From Oceanicola sp. 502str15 (GTDB lineage: Bacteria; Pseudomonadota; Alphaproteobacteria; Rhodobacterales; Rhodobacteraceae), in assembly GCF_024105635.1 (NCBI RefSeq), contig NZ_WYDQ01000001.1, positions 558,001-622,000 on the forward strand: a stretch of 64,000 nt of DNA, given 5' to 3'. Shown piece after piece: positions 38,369 to 46,996 of this stretch. Position numbers and translations under genes: made by a program. Positions within the stretch are counted from its first letter, which is position 1; each line of letters starts with the position of its first letter. Below the pieces are notes generated by a model that saw only the letters and a list, made by a program, of their open reading frames with translations, was not told the origin of the DNA and searched no databases.

Positions 38369-39193
38369 TCAGCCGTCCTTGCGCTTGGTCACCACGTCGA
38401 TGTCGGGCGCGTCCACCGCCTTCATGCCGACGGCGTGGTAGCCGGCGTCGACATGGTGGATCTCGCCGGTCACGCCGGAGCCGAGATCCGAGAGCAGGTA
38501 GAGCGCCGATTTGCCCACATCGTCGATGGTGACATTGCGGCGCAGGGGCGAGTTCAGCTCGTTCCACTTGAGGATGTAGCGGAAGTCGCCGATGCCCGAC
38601 GCGGCCAGCGTCTTGATCGGGCCGGCGGAGATGCCGTTGACGCGGATGCCGTCCTTGCCGAGATCTTCGGCGAGGTAGCGCACCGAAGCCTCAAGCGCGG
38701 CCTTGGCGACGCCCATCACGTTGTAATGGGGCATGACCTTTTCGGCGCCGTAATAGGTGAGGGTGAGGCAGGAGCCGCCGTTCTTCATCAGCTTCTCGGC
38801 CCGCGCGGTGCAGGCGGTGAAGGAGTAAACGGAGATATCCATGCTCATGCGGAAGTTTTCGCGCGAGGTGTCCACGTAGCGGCCGCGCAGCTCGTTCTTG
38901 TCGGAGAAGCCGATGGCATGGACATAGAAGTCGAGCCCGCCCCATTCCTTCTCGATCTGGGCGAAACAGGCATCGACGCTGTCCATGTCGGTCACGTCGC
39001 AATCGGCCATGAGGGTGCAGCCGAGCTGATCGGCCAGCGGGGTGACGCGCTTCTTGAAGGCATCGCCCTGGTAGGTGAGCGCCAGTTCGGCGCCGGCATC
39101 GGCGAGCGCCTTGGCCACGCCCCATGCGATGGATTTGTCGTTGGCGAGACCCATGATAAGCCCGCGCTTGCCCGCCATCAGTTGTGAAGTCAT
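38369..39193 (-). CDS. fabI: enoyl-[acyl-carrier-protein] reductase (NADH) FabI
   Basis: A 274-residue short-chain dehydrogenase-fold enzyme. FabI hallmarks are GKRGLIMGLANDKSIAWGVAKAL, the Tyr/Lys catalytic segment YYGAEKVMPHYNVMGVAKAA, SAGPIKTLAASGI and NGISAGPI. It performs the last reduction in type II fatty-acid elongation and is the triclosan target. ATG 39193 is preceded by GGAGG. The gene is divergent to pdxH across about 200 bases. Confidence 0.95.
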   Translation of the reverse strand: MTSQLMAGKRGLIMGLANDKSIAWGVAKALADAGAELALTYQGDAFKKRVTPLADQLGCTLMADCDVTDMDSVDACFAQIEKEWGGLDFYVHAIGFSDKNELRGRYVDTSRENFRMSMDISVYSFTACTARAEKLMKNGGSCLTLTYYGAEKVMPHYNVMGVAKAALEASVRYLAEDLGKDGIRVNGISAGPIKTLAASGIGDFRYILKWNELNSPLRRNVTIDDVGKSALYLLSDLGSGVTGEIHHVDAGYHAVGMKAVDAPDIDVVTKRKDG

Positions 39194-39397
39194 CGACCCC
39201 TCCGTCGCTTCTTGCCTTGCTCCCTTTAGGACATGGCAGGGCGAGGTTGCAAGCACCGGCGCAACAGGGCATGGATATGCGCGAAACATGCAACGGCTCC
39301 CCGCAGGGCGCCGTGAGGGGGCCGCCGCTGACGTCGCGACAGCCCTTGCAGCACAGAAGAACGGCGGCTAGCCCGCCTCGATCAGGAACGACAGCCT

Positions 39398-40006
39398 ATG
39401 TCGGAACGTGGCGGTATCTTTGCAGGCGACGACCCTTTCGCCCTGGCGCGGGGGTGGTTCGGGGAAGCTGAGGGCAGTGAGCTCAACGACCCCGATGCCA
39501 TTGCACTCGCCACGGTTGACGAGGCCGGAATGCCCAACGCCAGAATGGTTTTGCTGAAAGAAATCGAAGAAGACGCCTTCCTCTTTTACACCAACTGGGG
39601 TAGCGCTAAGGCACAAGAGGTTGACGTTAACGGAAAGGCGGCTTTCGTTTGGCACGCCAAGTCCCTGAGGCGACAGATTCGCGTCCGGGGCGTAACGGAA
39701 CGGGAAGACGGCCAGAAGGCCGACGCGTATTTTGCCTCCCGCTCCCTCAAATCCAGGTTGGGCGCCTGGGCCTCACGGCAAAGCACGCCCCTGTCATCGC
39801 GCGCGACGCTCATTTCCGAGGTTGCAAAGGTGACGGCAAAGCATGGGAAGAATCCCGAGCGCCCTCCGTTCTGGGGCGGAATTCGCATCTTGCCACTCGA
39901 GATCGAATTCTGGGCGGATGGTGCTTTTCGTCTTCACGACCGCTTCAGGTGGACTCGTTCCGCCGTGACGGATCGTGACTGGCAGGTACAGCGCCTCTAT
40001 CCGTAA
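39398..40006 (+). CDS. pdxH: pyridoxamine 5'-phosphate oxidase
   Basis: A 202-residue FMN enzyme. Signatures are [45 protein letters not shown] and the C-terminal LHDRFRWTR. It oxidises pyridoxamine or pyridoxine 5'-phosphate to PLP. Base composition is visibly lower in GC than its neighbours (27 of 60 bases are G or C in the line 39541-39600). It is divergent to fabI. Confidence 0.94.
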   Translation: MSERGGIFAGDDPFALARGWFGEAEGSELNDPDAIALATVDEAGMPNARMVLLKEIEEDAFLFYTNWGSAKAQEVDVNGKAAFVWHAKSLRRQIRVRGVTEREDGQKADAYFASRSLKSRLGAWASRQSTPLSSRATLISEVAKVTAKHGKNPERPPFWGGIRILPLEIEFWADGAFRLHDRFRWTRSAVTDRDWQVQRLYP

Positions 40007-40122
40007 CACTCGCGGATCGGACGGTGCTGTTTAAGCGGTAGGGGAATGCCCTTTTGTTAGTGGGGCGGTGCGCCTGTCGGGCCAAGGCTCGGCATGTGCC
40101 ATGAGGACAGTACTGAGCTGGA

Positions 40123-40662
40123 ATGGAAGAAGAAGACAACAACGCACACCACAGGGTGAGGGGCCGTGTCAAATGGTTCGACCCTGCCAAGGGGTTTGGC
40201 TTTGTCATCGCCGACGAAGGTGGTCCGGACATCCTGTTGCACGCCAATGTTCTGCGCAATTTCGGGCAGAGCTCGGTGGCCGACGGGGCCGGGATAGAGA
40301 TCAGCACCCAGGATACCAACCGGGGCCAGCAGGCGGTGGAGGTCTTTGCGATCGACCCGCCCGAGCCCGGAGACGCACCACCGCTCGATGACGTGGCTGC
40401 ACTCGATCCCGAGGAGCTTGCCGCGCTGCCGATGGAGCCTGCACGGGTGAAATGGTTCGACAAGGGCAAGGGCTTCGGCTTTGCCAATGTCTTCCGCCGC
40501 CCGGAGGACATTTTCGTTCACATTGAAGTGCTTCGGCGCTCCGGCCTTGCAGACCTGCAACCGGGCGAGGCAATCTGTCTGAAAGTCGTCGAAGGGCGAC
40601 GGGGCAGAATGGCGACACAGGTGCTTTCATGGGAATCGGCGCTCAAGGAAAAGAAGGATTGA
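40123..40662 (+). CDS. protein with two cold-shock domains
   Basis: A 179-residue protein. The first CSD is about residues 12-72 (GRVKWFDPAKGFGFV, with DILLH); the second is about residues 105-170 (ARVKWFDKGKGFGFA, DIFVH). Both RNP1 and RNP2 motifs are kept in each. Double-CSD proteins of this length are typical in alphaproteobacteria and bind RNA or single-stranded DNA. A linker rich in acidic residues and proline separates the two domains. The stop overlaps the TTG start of the next gene (TTGA), so the two are coupled. Confidence 0.9.
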   Translation: MEEEDNNAHHRVRGRVKWFDPAKGFGFVIADEGGPDILLHANVLRNFGQSSVADGAGIEISTQDTNRGQQAVEVFAIDPPEPGDAPPLDDVAALDPEELAALPMEPARVKWFDKGKGFGFANVFRRPEDIFVHIEVLRRSGLADLQPGEAICLKVVEGRRGRMATQVLSWESALKEKKD

Positions 40663-41267
40663 GGGCATGGCGCTGGCAGCCTGATCGGTTGCGCGCCATG
40701 CCCTTCCTCACCCTTGCAGCAGTTCTGAGCTTCTGTGCCCCGGCCGCGCTTCATGCACAGGCCGGCGGACAACTCGACCTTGGCGGCAGCCGCGAGGCCG
40801 CGCCGTTTGCCGCCGTGCCCGATGGTGCGGGAGATGCGCTGGTCGCGCCCCTGCAGGGGTGCGAGAGCGGAGAAGTGCGGCTGCGCTGGGACGGCGGGCA
40901 GGCGCGGTTCTCTGTGGAAATTGCCGATGACGCCGGCGAACGGAGCCAGGGCCTCATGCATCGCAAGAGCATGGCCCGGTCGTCGGGGATGCTCTTCATC
41001 TATCCGCGTCCTGCGCCCGTGAGCTTCTGGATGCGCAACACGCTCATTCCCCTCGACATGATCTTTCTGGATGCGCGCGGGGTGGTGCAGCGGGTGCATT
41101 CCAACGCCGTGCCTCTGGACGAAACCCCGATTTCGGGGGGCGATGGCATTCTGGCGGTGCTGGAGATCAACGGCGGGCTGGCCAAGGCCTTCGGCATCGC
41201 GCCCGGGGCACAGATGCTGCATCCAGCCTTCGGCAGCGCGGCGGCATGGCCCTGCGCGGGGCAGTGA
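40659..41267 (+). CDS. DUF192 family protein, exported
   Basis: A 202-residue protein with an N-terminal signal-like segment (LTLAAVLSFCAPAALHAQA) and a DUF192 domain: FSVEIADDAGERSQGLMHRKSM, GMLFIYPRPAPVSFWMRNTLIPLDMIFLD, LAKAFGIAPGAQM. DUF192 proteins are small, often exported, of unsettled function. TTG 40659 was chosen since AAGGAAAAG precedes it and it overlaps the cold-shock stop; ATG 40698 is an alternative that begins right at the signal core. tRNA-Pro lies 73 bases downstream. Confidence 0.82.
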   Translation: MRAWRWQPDRLRAMPFLTLAAVLSFCAPAALHAQAGGQLDLGGSREAAPFAAVPDGAGDALVAPLQGCESGEVRLRWDGGQARFSVEIADDAGERSQGLMHRKSMARSSGMLFIYPRPAPVSFWMRNTLIPLDMIFLDARGVVQRVHSNAVPLDETPISGGDGILAVLEINGGLAKAFGIAPGAQMLHPAFGSAAAWPCAGQ

Positions 41268-41340
41268 CCGGGCCGCGGAAACGCCGCGATGATCGCAGCC
41301 TCTTTCCTTCCGGCGCGGCTCAGGCTAAACCGCGCCTCGT

Positions 41341-41417
41341 CGGGGCGTAGCGCAGTCTGGTAGCGCATCTGTTTTGGGAACAGAGGGTCGGGAGTTCGAA
41401 TCTCTCCGCCCCGACCA
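41341..41417 (+). tRNA. tRNA-Pro (anticodon TGG)
   Basis: A 77-base cloverleaf with 7-bp acceptor stem CGGGGCG / CGCCCCG, discriminator A and encoded CCA. The anticodon stem is TCTGT / ACAGA with loop TTTGGGA, so the anticodon is TGG at 41375-41377. The T-arm contains GTTCGAATC. It reads CCA codons (and likely other CCN by wobble). Confidence 0.96.
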
Positions 41418-41461
41418 TTCAAGCCAGAAAGAACGATACCGTGGGCCTCTCACGGCGTGGG

Positions 41462-41488
41462 CTGCCGGGCCTGTTTCGGTCCCGGCAG
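41462..41488 (+). terminator. hairpin downstream of tRNA-Pro
   Basis: Inverted repeat CTGCCGGG / CCCGGCAG with an 11-base loop, 44 bases after the tRNA. It may end the tRNA transcript. No T-run is seen. Confidence 0.5.
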
Positions 41489-41598
41489 GCAGTTCGTGGG
41501 TCGGCCGACCTTCGGCTTCGTCACGGGGCTTTCATGAGTCGCCGCACAAAATCCGATACTCGCCGATGATCAAGCAGGCGGCGGATGTTTCGTACTTT

Positions 41599-41614
41599 GC
41601 GCGTTGCAACGCGC
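41599..41614. promoter_or_regulatory. 16-bp perfect palindrome upstream of the LysR gene
   Basis: GCGCGTTGCAACGCGC, a perfect palindrome 55 bases before the LysR-type start codon. It is a candidate autoregulatory operator. No second copy was noticed near the minus-strand operon promoters. Confidence 0.4.
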
Positions 41615-41669
41615 GGCGCTCGTGGTCATTGTTGGAGGCCGGCGCATCACAGCAGACGAGGCCCGAGAC

Positions 41670-42581
41670 ATGACGCTTCTCGTTGACATAAAGGCCTTTC
41701 TCGCCACTGCCCGCACCGGCAGCTTCTCGGCCGCCGCGCGCGAAATCGGGGTGGCGCCCTCGGTGGTGACCAAGCGGGTCGGGCGGCTGGAGGATCACAT
41801 CGGCAACCGGCTTTTCGTCCGCTCGACGCGGGCGCTGGTGATGACCTCGGAGGCCGACCGGTTGCGTCCGCGGCTGCAAATGCTCGTAAGCCAGCTGGAG
41901 GATGCGCTCGAGGGTGCCGCGCCGCCAGAGACCGGGCTTGCGGGTCACGTGCGGATCAAGGCGCCCACGACATTGGGCACGCTCTTTGCCGGGCGGTCGG
42001 TCGCCCGGTTCATGGCGCAGAATCCCGCCATCACCACCGAGCTGATGCTGATCGACCGGGCGGTGAACCCGCTCGAAGAGGGCTTCGACATCGCGCTTGG
42101 AGGGCTGCCGCAGAGCTTTGCCAGCGTGCATGAAACGCCGCTCTGCTACTATCCTCGCGTTCTGGTGGCCACGCCCGAGTATCTTGCCGAAAATGGCACC
42201 CCGAACACGCCGGGCGACCTCGTGGAGCATCGCTGCATCATCTACGTCGCCGCCGGGATGACATGGTTCTTCGAGAGCGAGGGCGGGCCGATTTCGGTCA
42301 CGGTGAACCCGGTCTTCACGGTCAACGACTCGCGCCTGCTGCATTTCGCGGCGCGCCACCACCTTGGCATCTGCATCGCGCCCGGCTTCCTTGTGCAGGA
42401 GGATCTGGCGGAGGGCAGGCTGGTGGAGGTGATCCCCGAGTTCCCGGTGGTGCAGCTCTGGTTCAAGGCGATGGTGCCCAACAACAAGCTGCACCGGCCC
42501 GAGGTGGCGGCGCTGCTGGAGTTTCTGAAGAAGGAGTTCGAGCAGGCTCCCTGGGAGACCGAACCGGTGCCGCGGCTTTGA
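41670..42581 (+). CDS. LysR-type transcriptional regulator
   Basis: A 303-residue LTTR. N-terminal helix-turn-helix: LVDIKAFLATARTGSFSAAAREIGVAPSVVTKRVGRLEDHIG, and a C-terminal effector domain (VRIKAPTTLGTLFAGRSVARF, then FTVNDSRLLHFAARHHLGICIAPGFLV). ATG 41670 was chosen because homology starts at MTLLVDIKAFL. It is convergent with the TfdA-like dioxygenase gene across a terminator. It may regulate the catabolic island, but its effector is unknown. Confidence 0.9.
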   Translation: MTLLVDIKAFLATARTGSFSAAAREIGVAPSVVTKRVGRLEDHIGNRLFVRSTRALVMTSEADRLRPRLQMLVSQLEDALEGAAPPETGLAGHVRIKAPTTLGTLFAGRSVARFMAQNPAITTELMLIDRAVNPLEEGFDIALGGLPQSFASVHETPLCYYPRVLVATPEYLAENGTPNTPGDLVEHRCIIYVAAGMTWFFESEGGPISVTVNPVFTVNDSRLLHFAARHHLGICIAPGFLVQEDLAEGRLVEVIPEFPVVQLWFKAMVPNNKLHRPEVAALLEFLKKEFEQAPWETEPVPRL

Positions 42582-42593
42582 GGCGGTGCGTTA

Positions 42594-42616
42594 CGGCGGG
42601 GCCGGGCGCCCCGCCG
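42594..42616. terminator. bidirectional terminator between LysR and dioxygenase genes
   Basis: 9-bp perfect stem CGGCGGGGC / GCCCCGCCG with a 5-base loop, 12 bases after the LysR stop and 10 bases past the dioxygenase stop. Confidence 0.75.
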
Positions 42617-42626
42617 CTGATTTGAT

Positions 42627-43514
42627 TCAGGAGGCGAGCGAGAGCTCGGGGGCCTGATCGTCGAGCGTGGTGGTGCGGCGCAACTCGCGCGGCTCGTCGA
42701 GGTCGAAGTGGCGGCCCCGGTGCAGGGTGGCCCGGTTGTCCCAGATCACCGTGTCGCCGGTCTGCCACTTGTGACGGTAGATGAACTGCTGCTGGGTGGC
42801 GTGCTCGAGCAGGTCGGCCAGCATCATCCGGCCCTCGGGCACGGTCAGCCCGTCGATCTGACGGGCGTGGACGCCGATGAAGAGGTGCTTGCGCCCGGTC
42901 GCAGGGTTCACCCGCACGATGGGCCACCACGCCGGCTCGATCGCGGCCTTCTGCTCGGCGTCGTAGCTGTCGTCGCCCAAGAGGAAGCGCGAATGCAGGG
43001 CGTAGTGCTCGGCCTCACGGCCATCGAGAAACTCCTTCATCCGGTCGTCCAGCGCATCGTAGGCGGCCTTCAGGTCGGCGAACTCGGTATCGCCGCCCCA
43101 GCTCGGATTGCGCACCGAGTGCAGCATCGAATACTTGGCCGCCGGCTTCTGGAACGAGCTGTCGGAGTGCCACATCTGGTTGGCGATGTTGTTGAGCACG
43201 CGCTTGTCGGTGCGCGGCACCGGCTTGCCATCCTTGCCGATGTTGGAGATGTCGCCAACCTCGGCGTGGGTCACCTGGGTGTTGGTGTTCTTCTTGGCGA
43301 CGATCTTGCGGAAGCCTTGGTCGAGCGGGCCGAACTGGCGGGTGAAGGCGAGCTGCTCATCAACGCTCATTGGCTGGTTGCGGATGACGACGATGGAGTG
43401 CTGATCCATCAGCGCATCCACCTCGGCAATCTGCGCAGGCGTGAGCGGCGCGAGCACGTCGAGCCCGCCGGTGATCTCCACGCCGAAGCCGTCTTCGATC
43501 TGTCTGGTTTCCAT
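42627..43514 (-). CDS. TauD/TfdA family Fe(II)/2-oxoglutarate-dependent dioxygenase
   Basis: A 295-residue enzyme of normal length. Metal ligands are His116 and Asp118 in MWHSDSSF and His265 in TLHRGRHF; an Arg in RELRRTTT (about 276-280) is placed to bind 2-oxoglutarate. The family uses O2 and 2-oxoglutarate to hydroxylate or cleave substrates such as taurine or aryloxyacetates (2,4-D). The actual substrate is unknown. It is the last gene of the long minus-strand operon, 23 bases after the FAD oxidoreductase stop. Confidence 0.9.
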   Translation of the reverse strand: METRQIEDGFGVEITGGLDVLAPLTPAQIAEVDALMDQHSIVVIRNQPMSVDEQLAFTRQFGPLDQGFRKIVAKKNTNTQVTHAEVGDISNIGKDGKPVPRTDKRVLNNIANQMWHSDSSFQKPAAKYSMLHSVRNPSWGGDTEFADLKAAYDALDDRMKEFLDGREAEHYALHSRFLLGDDSYDAEQKAAIEPAWWPIVRVNPATGRKHLFIGVHARQIDGLTVPEGRMMLADLLEHATQQQFIYRHKWQTGDTVIWDNRATLHRGRHFDLDEPRELRRTTTLDDQAPELSLAS

Positions 43515-43537
43515 GGTCAGTCTCCTCTCATCTCATC

Positions 43538-44854
43538 TTACGGGGCCACACCGTCGGTGCGGGTCAGGTTGTCGGAAAGCCGCTCTTGCAGCGCGGCCAT
43601 GTCGAGCTGGTGAACCGAGCCGGAGCCGGCGAGGTCGAGTGCCTGCGCGGCGGCCATGCCCTGTGCCATGCAGGGGCCCATCACCCGGACGGAACTCAGT
43701 GCCGCCGGGTCGCCGTCGATGCAGCGGCCCACGGCAACGAGGTTGTCGGCCTCGGGGCAGATCATCGAGCCGAAGGGGATGTAATGGGTGTGGTTCTCGT
43801 CGAAGGTTTCCCAGACGAAGCCCTCGGGCGCGTTGTGCAGCTCGATCGGCCAGGCGGTGCGGCCGATGGCGTCGTCGAACTTCTTCTGCTCAACCACCTC
43901 GTCGACCACGAGGTGATGCGCGCCCTTGATCCAGCGGGTCTGGCGGATGCCGGGGAAGCCGTAGCTGCGCACGCGGATGTTGCCGAAGAAGTCGGGGTAT
44001 TCGGCCTTCAGCAGAGCGATGCCCCGGTCCACCTGCTCCTTGCCGATCTGGCCCATCTTCGAGGCCTCCAGCGGGTCGAGCGGGGTTTCCATGTGGGTCA
44101 TGTTCAGCACTGCCACCTCCTTGCCCGGAAAGTAGAAGGCGATGCCGCCGTGACGGATGAGGCCATACTCCTCGGCCTTCTGGGCGATGCGCTCCGACAG
44201 CTCGTCGCGCTCGGGCGGCTCGAGGTCTATGTTCAGGCCTTCGACCACGCATTGCTGGGTGCCGTAGACCTTTTCATCGGGTTCGCGGCATTCGAGGCCG
44301 GCGAGGTAGGCCAGCGCCGCATCGCCGGAGCAATCGGCAAAGCCCTCGGCGCGCACCGTCACATCTCCGTAGCGGGTGACGAGCTTGGCCGCGGTGATCC
44401 GCCGCCCGTCACGCTCCACTTCGCGCAGGATCGCGCCGGTGATCGGGATCACGCCCGCCGCGTCGAGCGAGGTTTCGACCCAGCGGGAGAGGGCGACCTC
44501 GTTGTAATGCACCACGGTCGTCATGGGCCCGTGGCGATAGTAGCAGGCATCGTTGGCCTCCAGGTAGGCCAGCATCTCGTCGGCGATGCCGAAGGTGTAG
44601 CGGTGGCCGTGGGTGCCGTTCTGGTAGAGGCCGCAGAAGGTGCCGATGATCGAGTTCACCGCCTGTCCGCCGAGCGCGGGAAGGCCGTCGATGATGGCGA
44701 CCTTCTTGCCCAGCTTCGCGGCTTCCAGCGCCGTGGTGGTGCCGGAAATGCCCGCGCCGATCACGCAGAGGTCCACCTCCAGTTCGCGGTGCAGGGTTTC
44801 GCCGTTGTGGCGCACCACGGTTGTGGCGGGGTTGATCGGGCGACCGTAGGACAT
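43538..44854 (-). CDS. FAD-dependent oxidoreductase of the FAD_oxidored (PF12831) type, copy 1
   Basis: A 438-residue flavoprotein. The dinucleotide-binding motif GAGISG is at 33-38 in VDLCVIGAGISGTTTALEA, followed by VAIIDGLPALGGQA. Later segments ADCSGDAALAYLAGLE and VAVGRCIDGDPAALSSVRVMGPC are typical of this flavin fold. It is in the catabolic island between TRAP permease and dioxygenase genes. A second member of the same family is at 53755-55194, sharing GAGxxG position and overall size. The reaction is unknown; oxidation or dehydrogenation of the imported compound is likely. Confidence 0.83.
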   Translation of the reverse strand: MSYGRPINPATTVVRHNGETLHRELEVDLCVIGAGISGTTTALEAAKLGKKVAIIDGLPALGGQAVNSIIGTFCGLYQNGTHGHRYTFGIADEMLAYLEANDACYYRHGPMTTVVHYNEVALSRWVETSLDAAGVIPITGAILREVERDGRRITAAKLVTRYGDVTVRAEGFADCSGDAALAYLAGLECREPDEKVYGTQQCVVEGLNIDLEPPERDELSERIAQKAEEYGLIRHGGIAFYFPGKEVAVLNMTHMETPLDPLEASKMGQIGKEQVDRGIALLKAEYPDFFGNIRVRSYGFPGIRQTRWIKGAHHLVVDEVVEQKKFDDAIGRTAWPIELHNAPEGFVWETFDENHTHYIPFGSMICPEADNLVAVGRCIDGDPAALSSVRVMGPCMAQGMAAAQALDLAGSGSVHQLDMAALQERLSDNLTRTDGVAP

Positions 44855-44914
44855 GCGTATAGACTCCGTTGAAATTGGGTTCGTGGTGATGCGGGCGGTT
44901 GGCCCGCTTTCGTG

Positions 44915-46909
44915 TCAGGTGGCTCCAGCCGGGGCGTCCCGTGCGTCGGCGCGGCTGCCGAGCAGCACCAGCGCGGCGGCGAGGGCGAGGCCGATGGCGG
45001 TGCTGGTCCATTCCGGGAAGCCGATGATCAGCCCGCAGCCGAAGAGCGGCCATCGCGCCCATCCCGCCAGCCTGCCGCGCCATGGCACGTAGCCTTCGGA
45101 GGCGGCGGCGATGGTGATGACGGCGAGGATGTTGAAGGCGGTCCAGATGACCGTCAGGTAGAACGGCCCCTGAAGGATCAGCGCCGGCTCGAAGAGGAAG
45201 AAGATCGGCACGAAGTAGAGCACGATGCCGAGCCGTGCGGCGTGGACCGAGGTCTTTATCGGGTCGCTGTCGGAGATCCGCGAGGCGAGGAAGGCGGCCA
45301 GCGCCACCGGCGGGGTGATTGCGGCGAGCGAGGCGTAATAGGCGATGAAGAGGTGGATCGCGAGGGTATTGAGGCCCGCGATCTGCTCCAGCGCCGGGGC
45401 GAGGGTGAGCGCCAGCATCAGGTAGGCGGCCACGATCATGCCCAGCATCCCGAAGATCAGGCAGACGCCGATGCCGATGGCCAGCACCGGCACCAGCCCG
45501 TCGCCGCCCATCCGCACGAGCGAGGCGGCAATGACCGGCGCTACGCCGGTGGCCATGAGACCGCCGAGGATGAAGCTGGTGGGCAGCAGCAGGCCCATGG
45601 TTTGGCTCAGCAGCTTGGTGATCTGGTAGAACAGTTCGGGGACGCGGTTCAGGCGGATGCGCAGGCGCGGGTGGAGCGTTGTCAGCACCAGCAGGAGGGC
45701 GGAGGCATAGAAGGGCGTCAGCCGCTCCCAGCGCATGAAGACGAGGCCCCAGACGAGGAAGGCAAGCACCACAAGGAAGGGCCAGCCGTCCTTGAGCACC
45801 GCAGCAACGCGGGGCAGGTCGGCCCGCTTGAGGCCCTTCAGGCCGTTGCGTGCGGCAAAGCCGTCGACGTGGCAGTAGAGGCCGAAGTAGTAGAGCAGCG
45901 AGGGGATGAGCGCGGCGAGCACGATCACCCGGTATTCGGTGTTGGTGAAGTCGGCCATGATGAAGGCCACCGCGCCCATCACCGGGGGCATCAGCATGCC
46001 GCCCGTGGAGGCGCAGGCCTCAAGCGCGCCCGCGTAGTGGCTGGGAAATCCCGCCTTCTTCATCGAGGGGATCGTGACCGAGCCGGTGGAGACCACGTTG
46101 CCGAAGATCGAGCCCGAGAGCGAACCGAAGAAGCCCGAGGCCAGCACGCTCACCTTGGCGGCGCCGCCCCGTGAGGTGCCCATCAGCGCCATCGCGAGGT
46201 TGAGGAAGAAGTCTGCCGCGCCGGTTGCGACCATCAGGGCCGCGAGGATCAGGAAGCCGATGATCAGCTCGCCCACAACCCGGGTGACGACGCCGAGCAT
46301 CGCATCGCCTGAGAAGACGTTGAAGGCGATGGTGCGCGACAGCGAGGTCGGCGGCCCCCAGAGGATGCCGGGCATGTAGAAGGCATAGACCGGGTAGAGC
46401 GCCAGCGCGATGACGATGACGAGGAAGATGTAGCCGCCGGAGCGCCGTGCGGCCTCGAGGATCAGCACGAAGATGGCAGAGGCCACGACGAGCTGCCAGG
46501 TTTCCTTGACCGGCACCCATGTTCCGAACACGAGGCCGCGGGCCTGGTAGGCCATGAAGAGCGTCAGGCCGCAGATCGCGATGGCCGGCAGGTAGCTGGC
46601 CCAGGTCACCCGGTCCTCGCTCGTCCATGCCGGGAGCAGCAGGTAGACCACGGGCAGGAAGGCGGCCATCAGCAGGAAGTAGTAGGTGAGGTCCAGCATC
46701 GGGACGATGGCGAAGATGTAGGCCACCGAAAGCGCGACCCCGCCGGCCGACATGGCCAACACGAGGGCCCGCACCCAGCGGGGCATCGAAAGCCAGCGTT
46801 CCTCGGCCTGATCGCGAAAGCTCTGCGGCACGGCTGCTGCGGCTGCGGCTGCGGCAGCCTCGGCGTTATCGGTGAGAGCGCTGGATTGGGGTGTCTGGTC
46901 GGTGCTCAT
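44915..46909 (-). CDS. TRAP transporter fused permease (4TM/12TM, DctQM type)
   Basis: A 664-residue protein with an N-terminal cytoplasmic Ala-rich tail, then about 16 transmembrane segments. The first four correspond to the small DctQ-like subunit and the rest to the large DctM-like subunit (SGFFGSLSGSIFGNVVSTGSVTIPSMKK, ACASTGGMLMPPVMGAVAF). This fused form pairs with TAXI-type receptors, and a TAXI gene lies just upstream (46997-48196). It uses the Na+/H+ gradient to import the bound ligand. Confidence 0.92.
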   Translation of the reverse strand: MSTDQTPQSSALTDNAEAAAAAAAAAVPQSFRDQAEERWLSMPRWVRALVLAMSAGGVALSVAYIFAIVPMLDLTYYFLLMAAFLPVVYLLLPAWTSEDRVTWASYLPAIAICGLTLFMAYQARGLVFGTWVPVKETWQLVVASAIFVLILEAARRSGGYIFLVIVIALALYPVYAFYMPGILWGPPTSLSRTIAFNVFSGDAMLGVVTRVVGELIIGFLILAALMVATGAADFFLNLAMALMGTSRGGAAKVSVLASGFFGSLSGSIFGNVVSTGSVTIPSMKKAGFPSHYAGALEACASTGGMLMPPVMGAVAFIMADFTNTEYRVIVLAALIPSLLYYFGLYCHVDGFAARNGLKGLKRADLPRVAAVLKDGWPFLVVLAFLVWGLVFMRWERLTPFYASALLLVLTTLHPRLRIRLNRVPELFYQITKLLSQTMGLLLPTSFILGGLMATGVAPVIAASLVRMGGDGLVPVLAIGIGVCLIFGMLGMIVAAYLMLALTLAPALEQIAGLNTLAIHLFIAYYASLAAITPPVALAAFLASRISDSDPIKTSVHAARLGIVLYFVPIFFLFEPALILQGPFYLTVIWTAFNILAVITIAAASEGYVPWRGRLAGWARWPLFGCGLIIGFPEWTSTAIGLALAAALVLLGSRADARDAPAGAT

Positions 46910-46996
46910 GTCTGGCCCTTCGACGCGATGTCGGGTGGAATGTTTGGAGATATCGCCGCCCGCGTCTCTGGGGGAACGCGGGCGGCAGGTGAGGGC

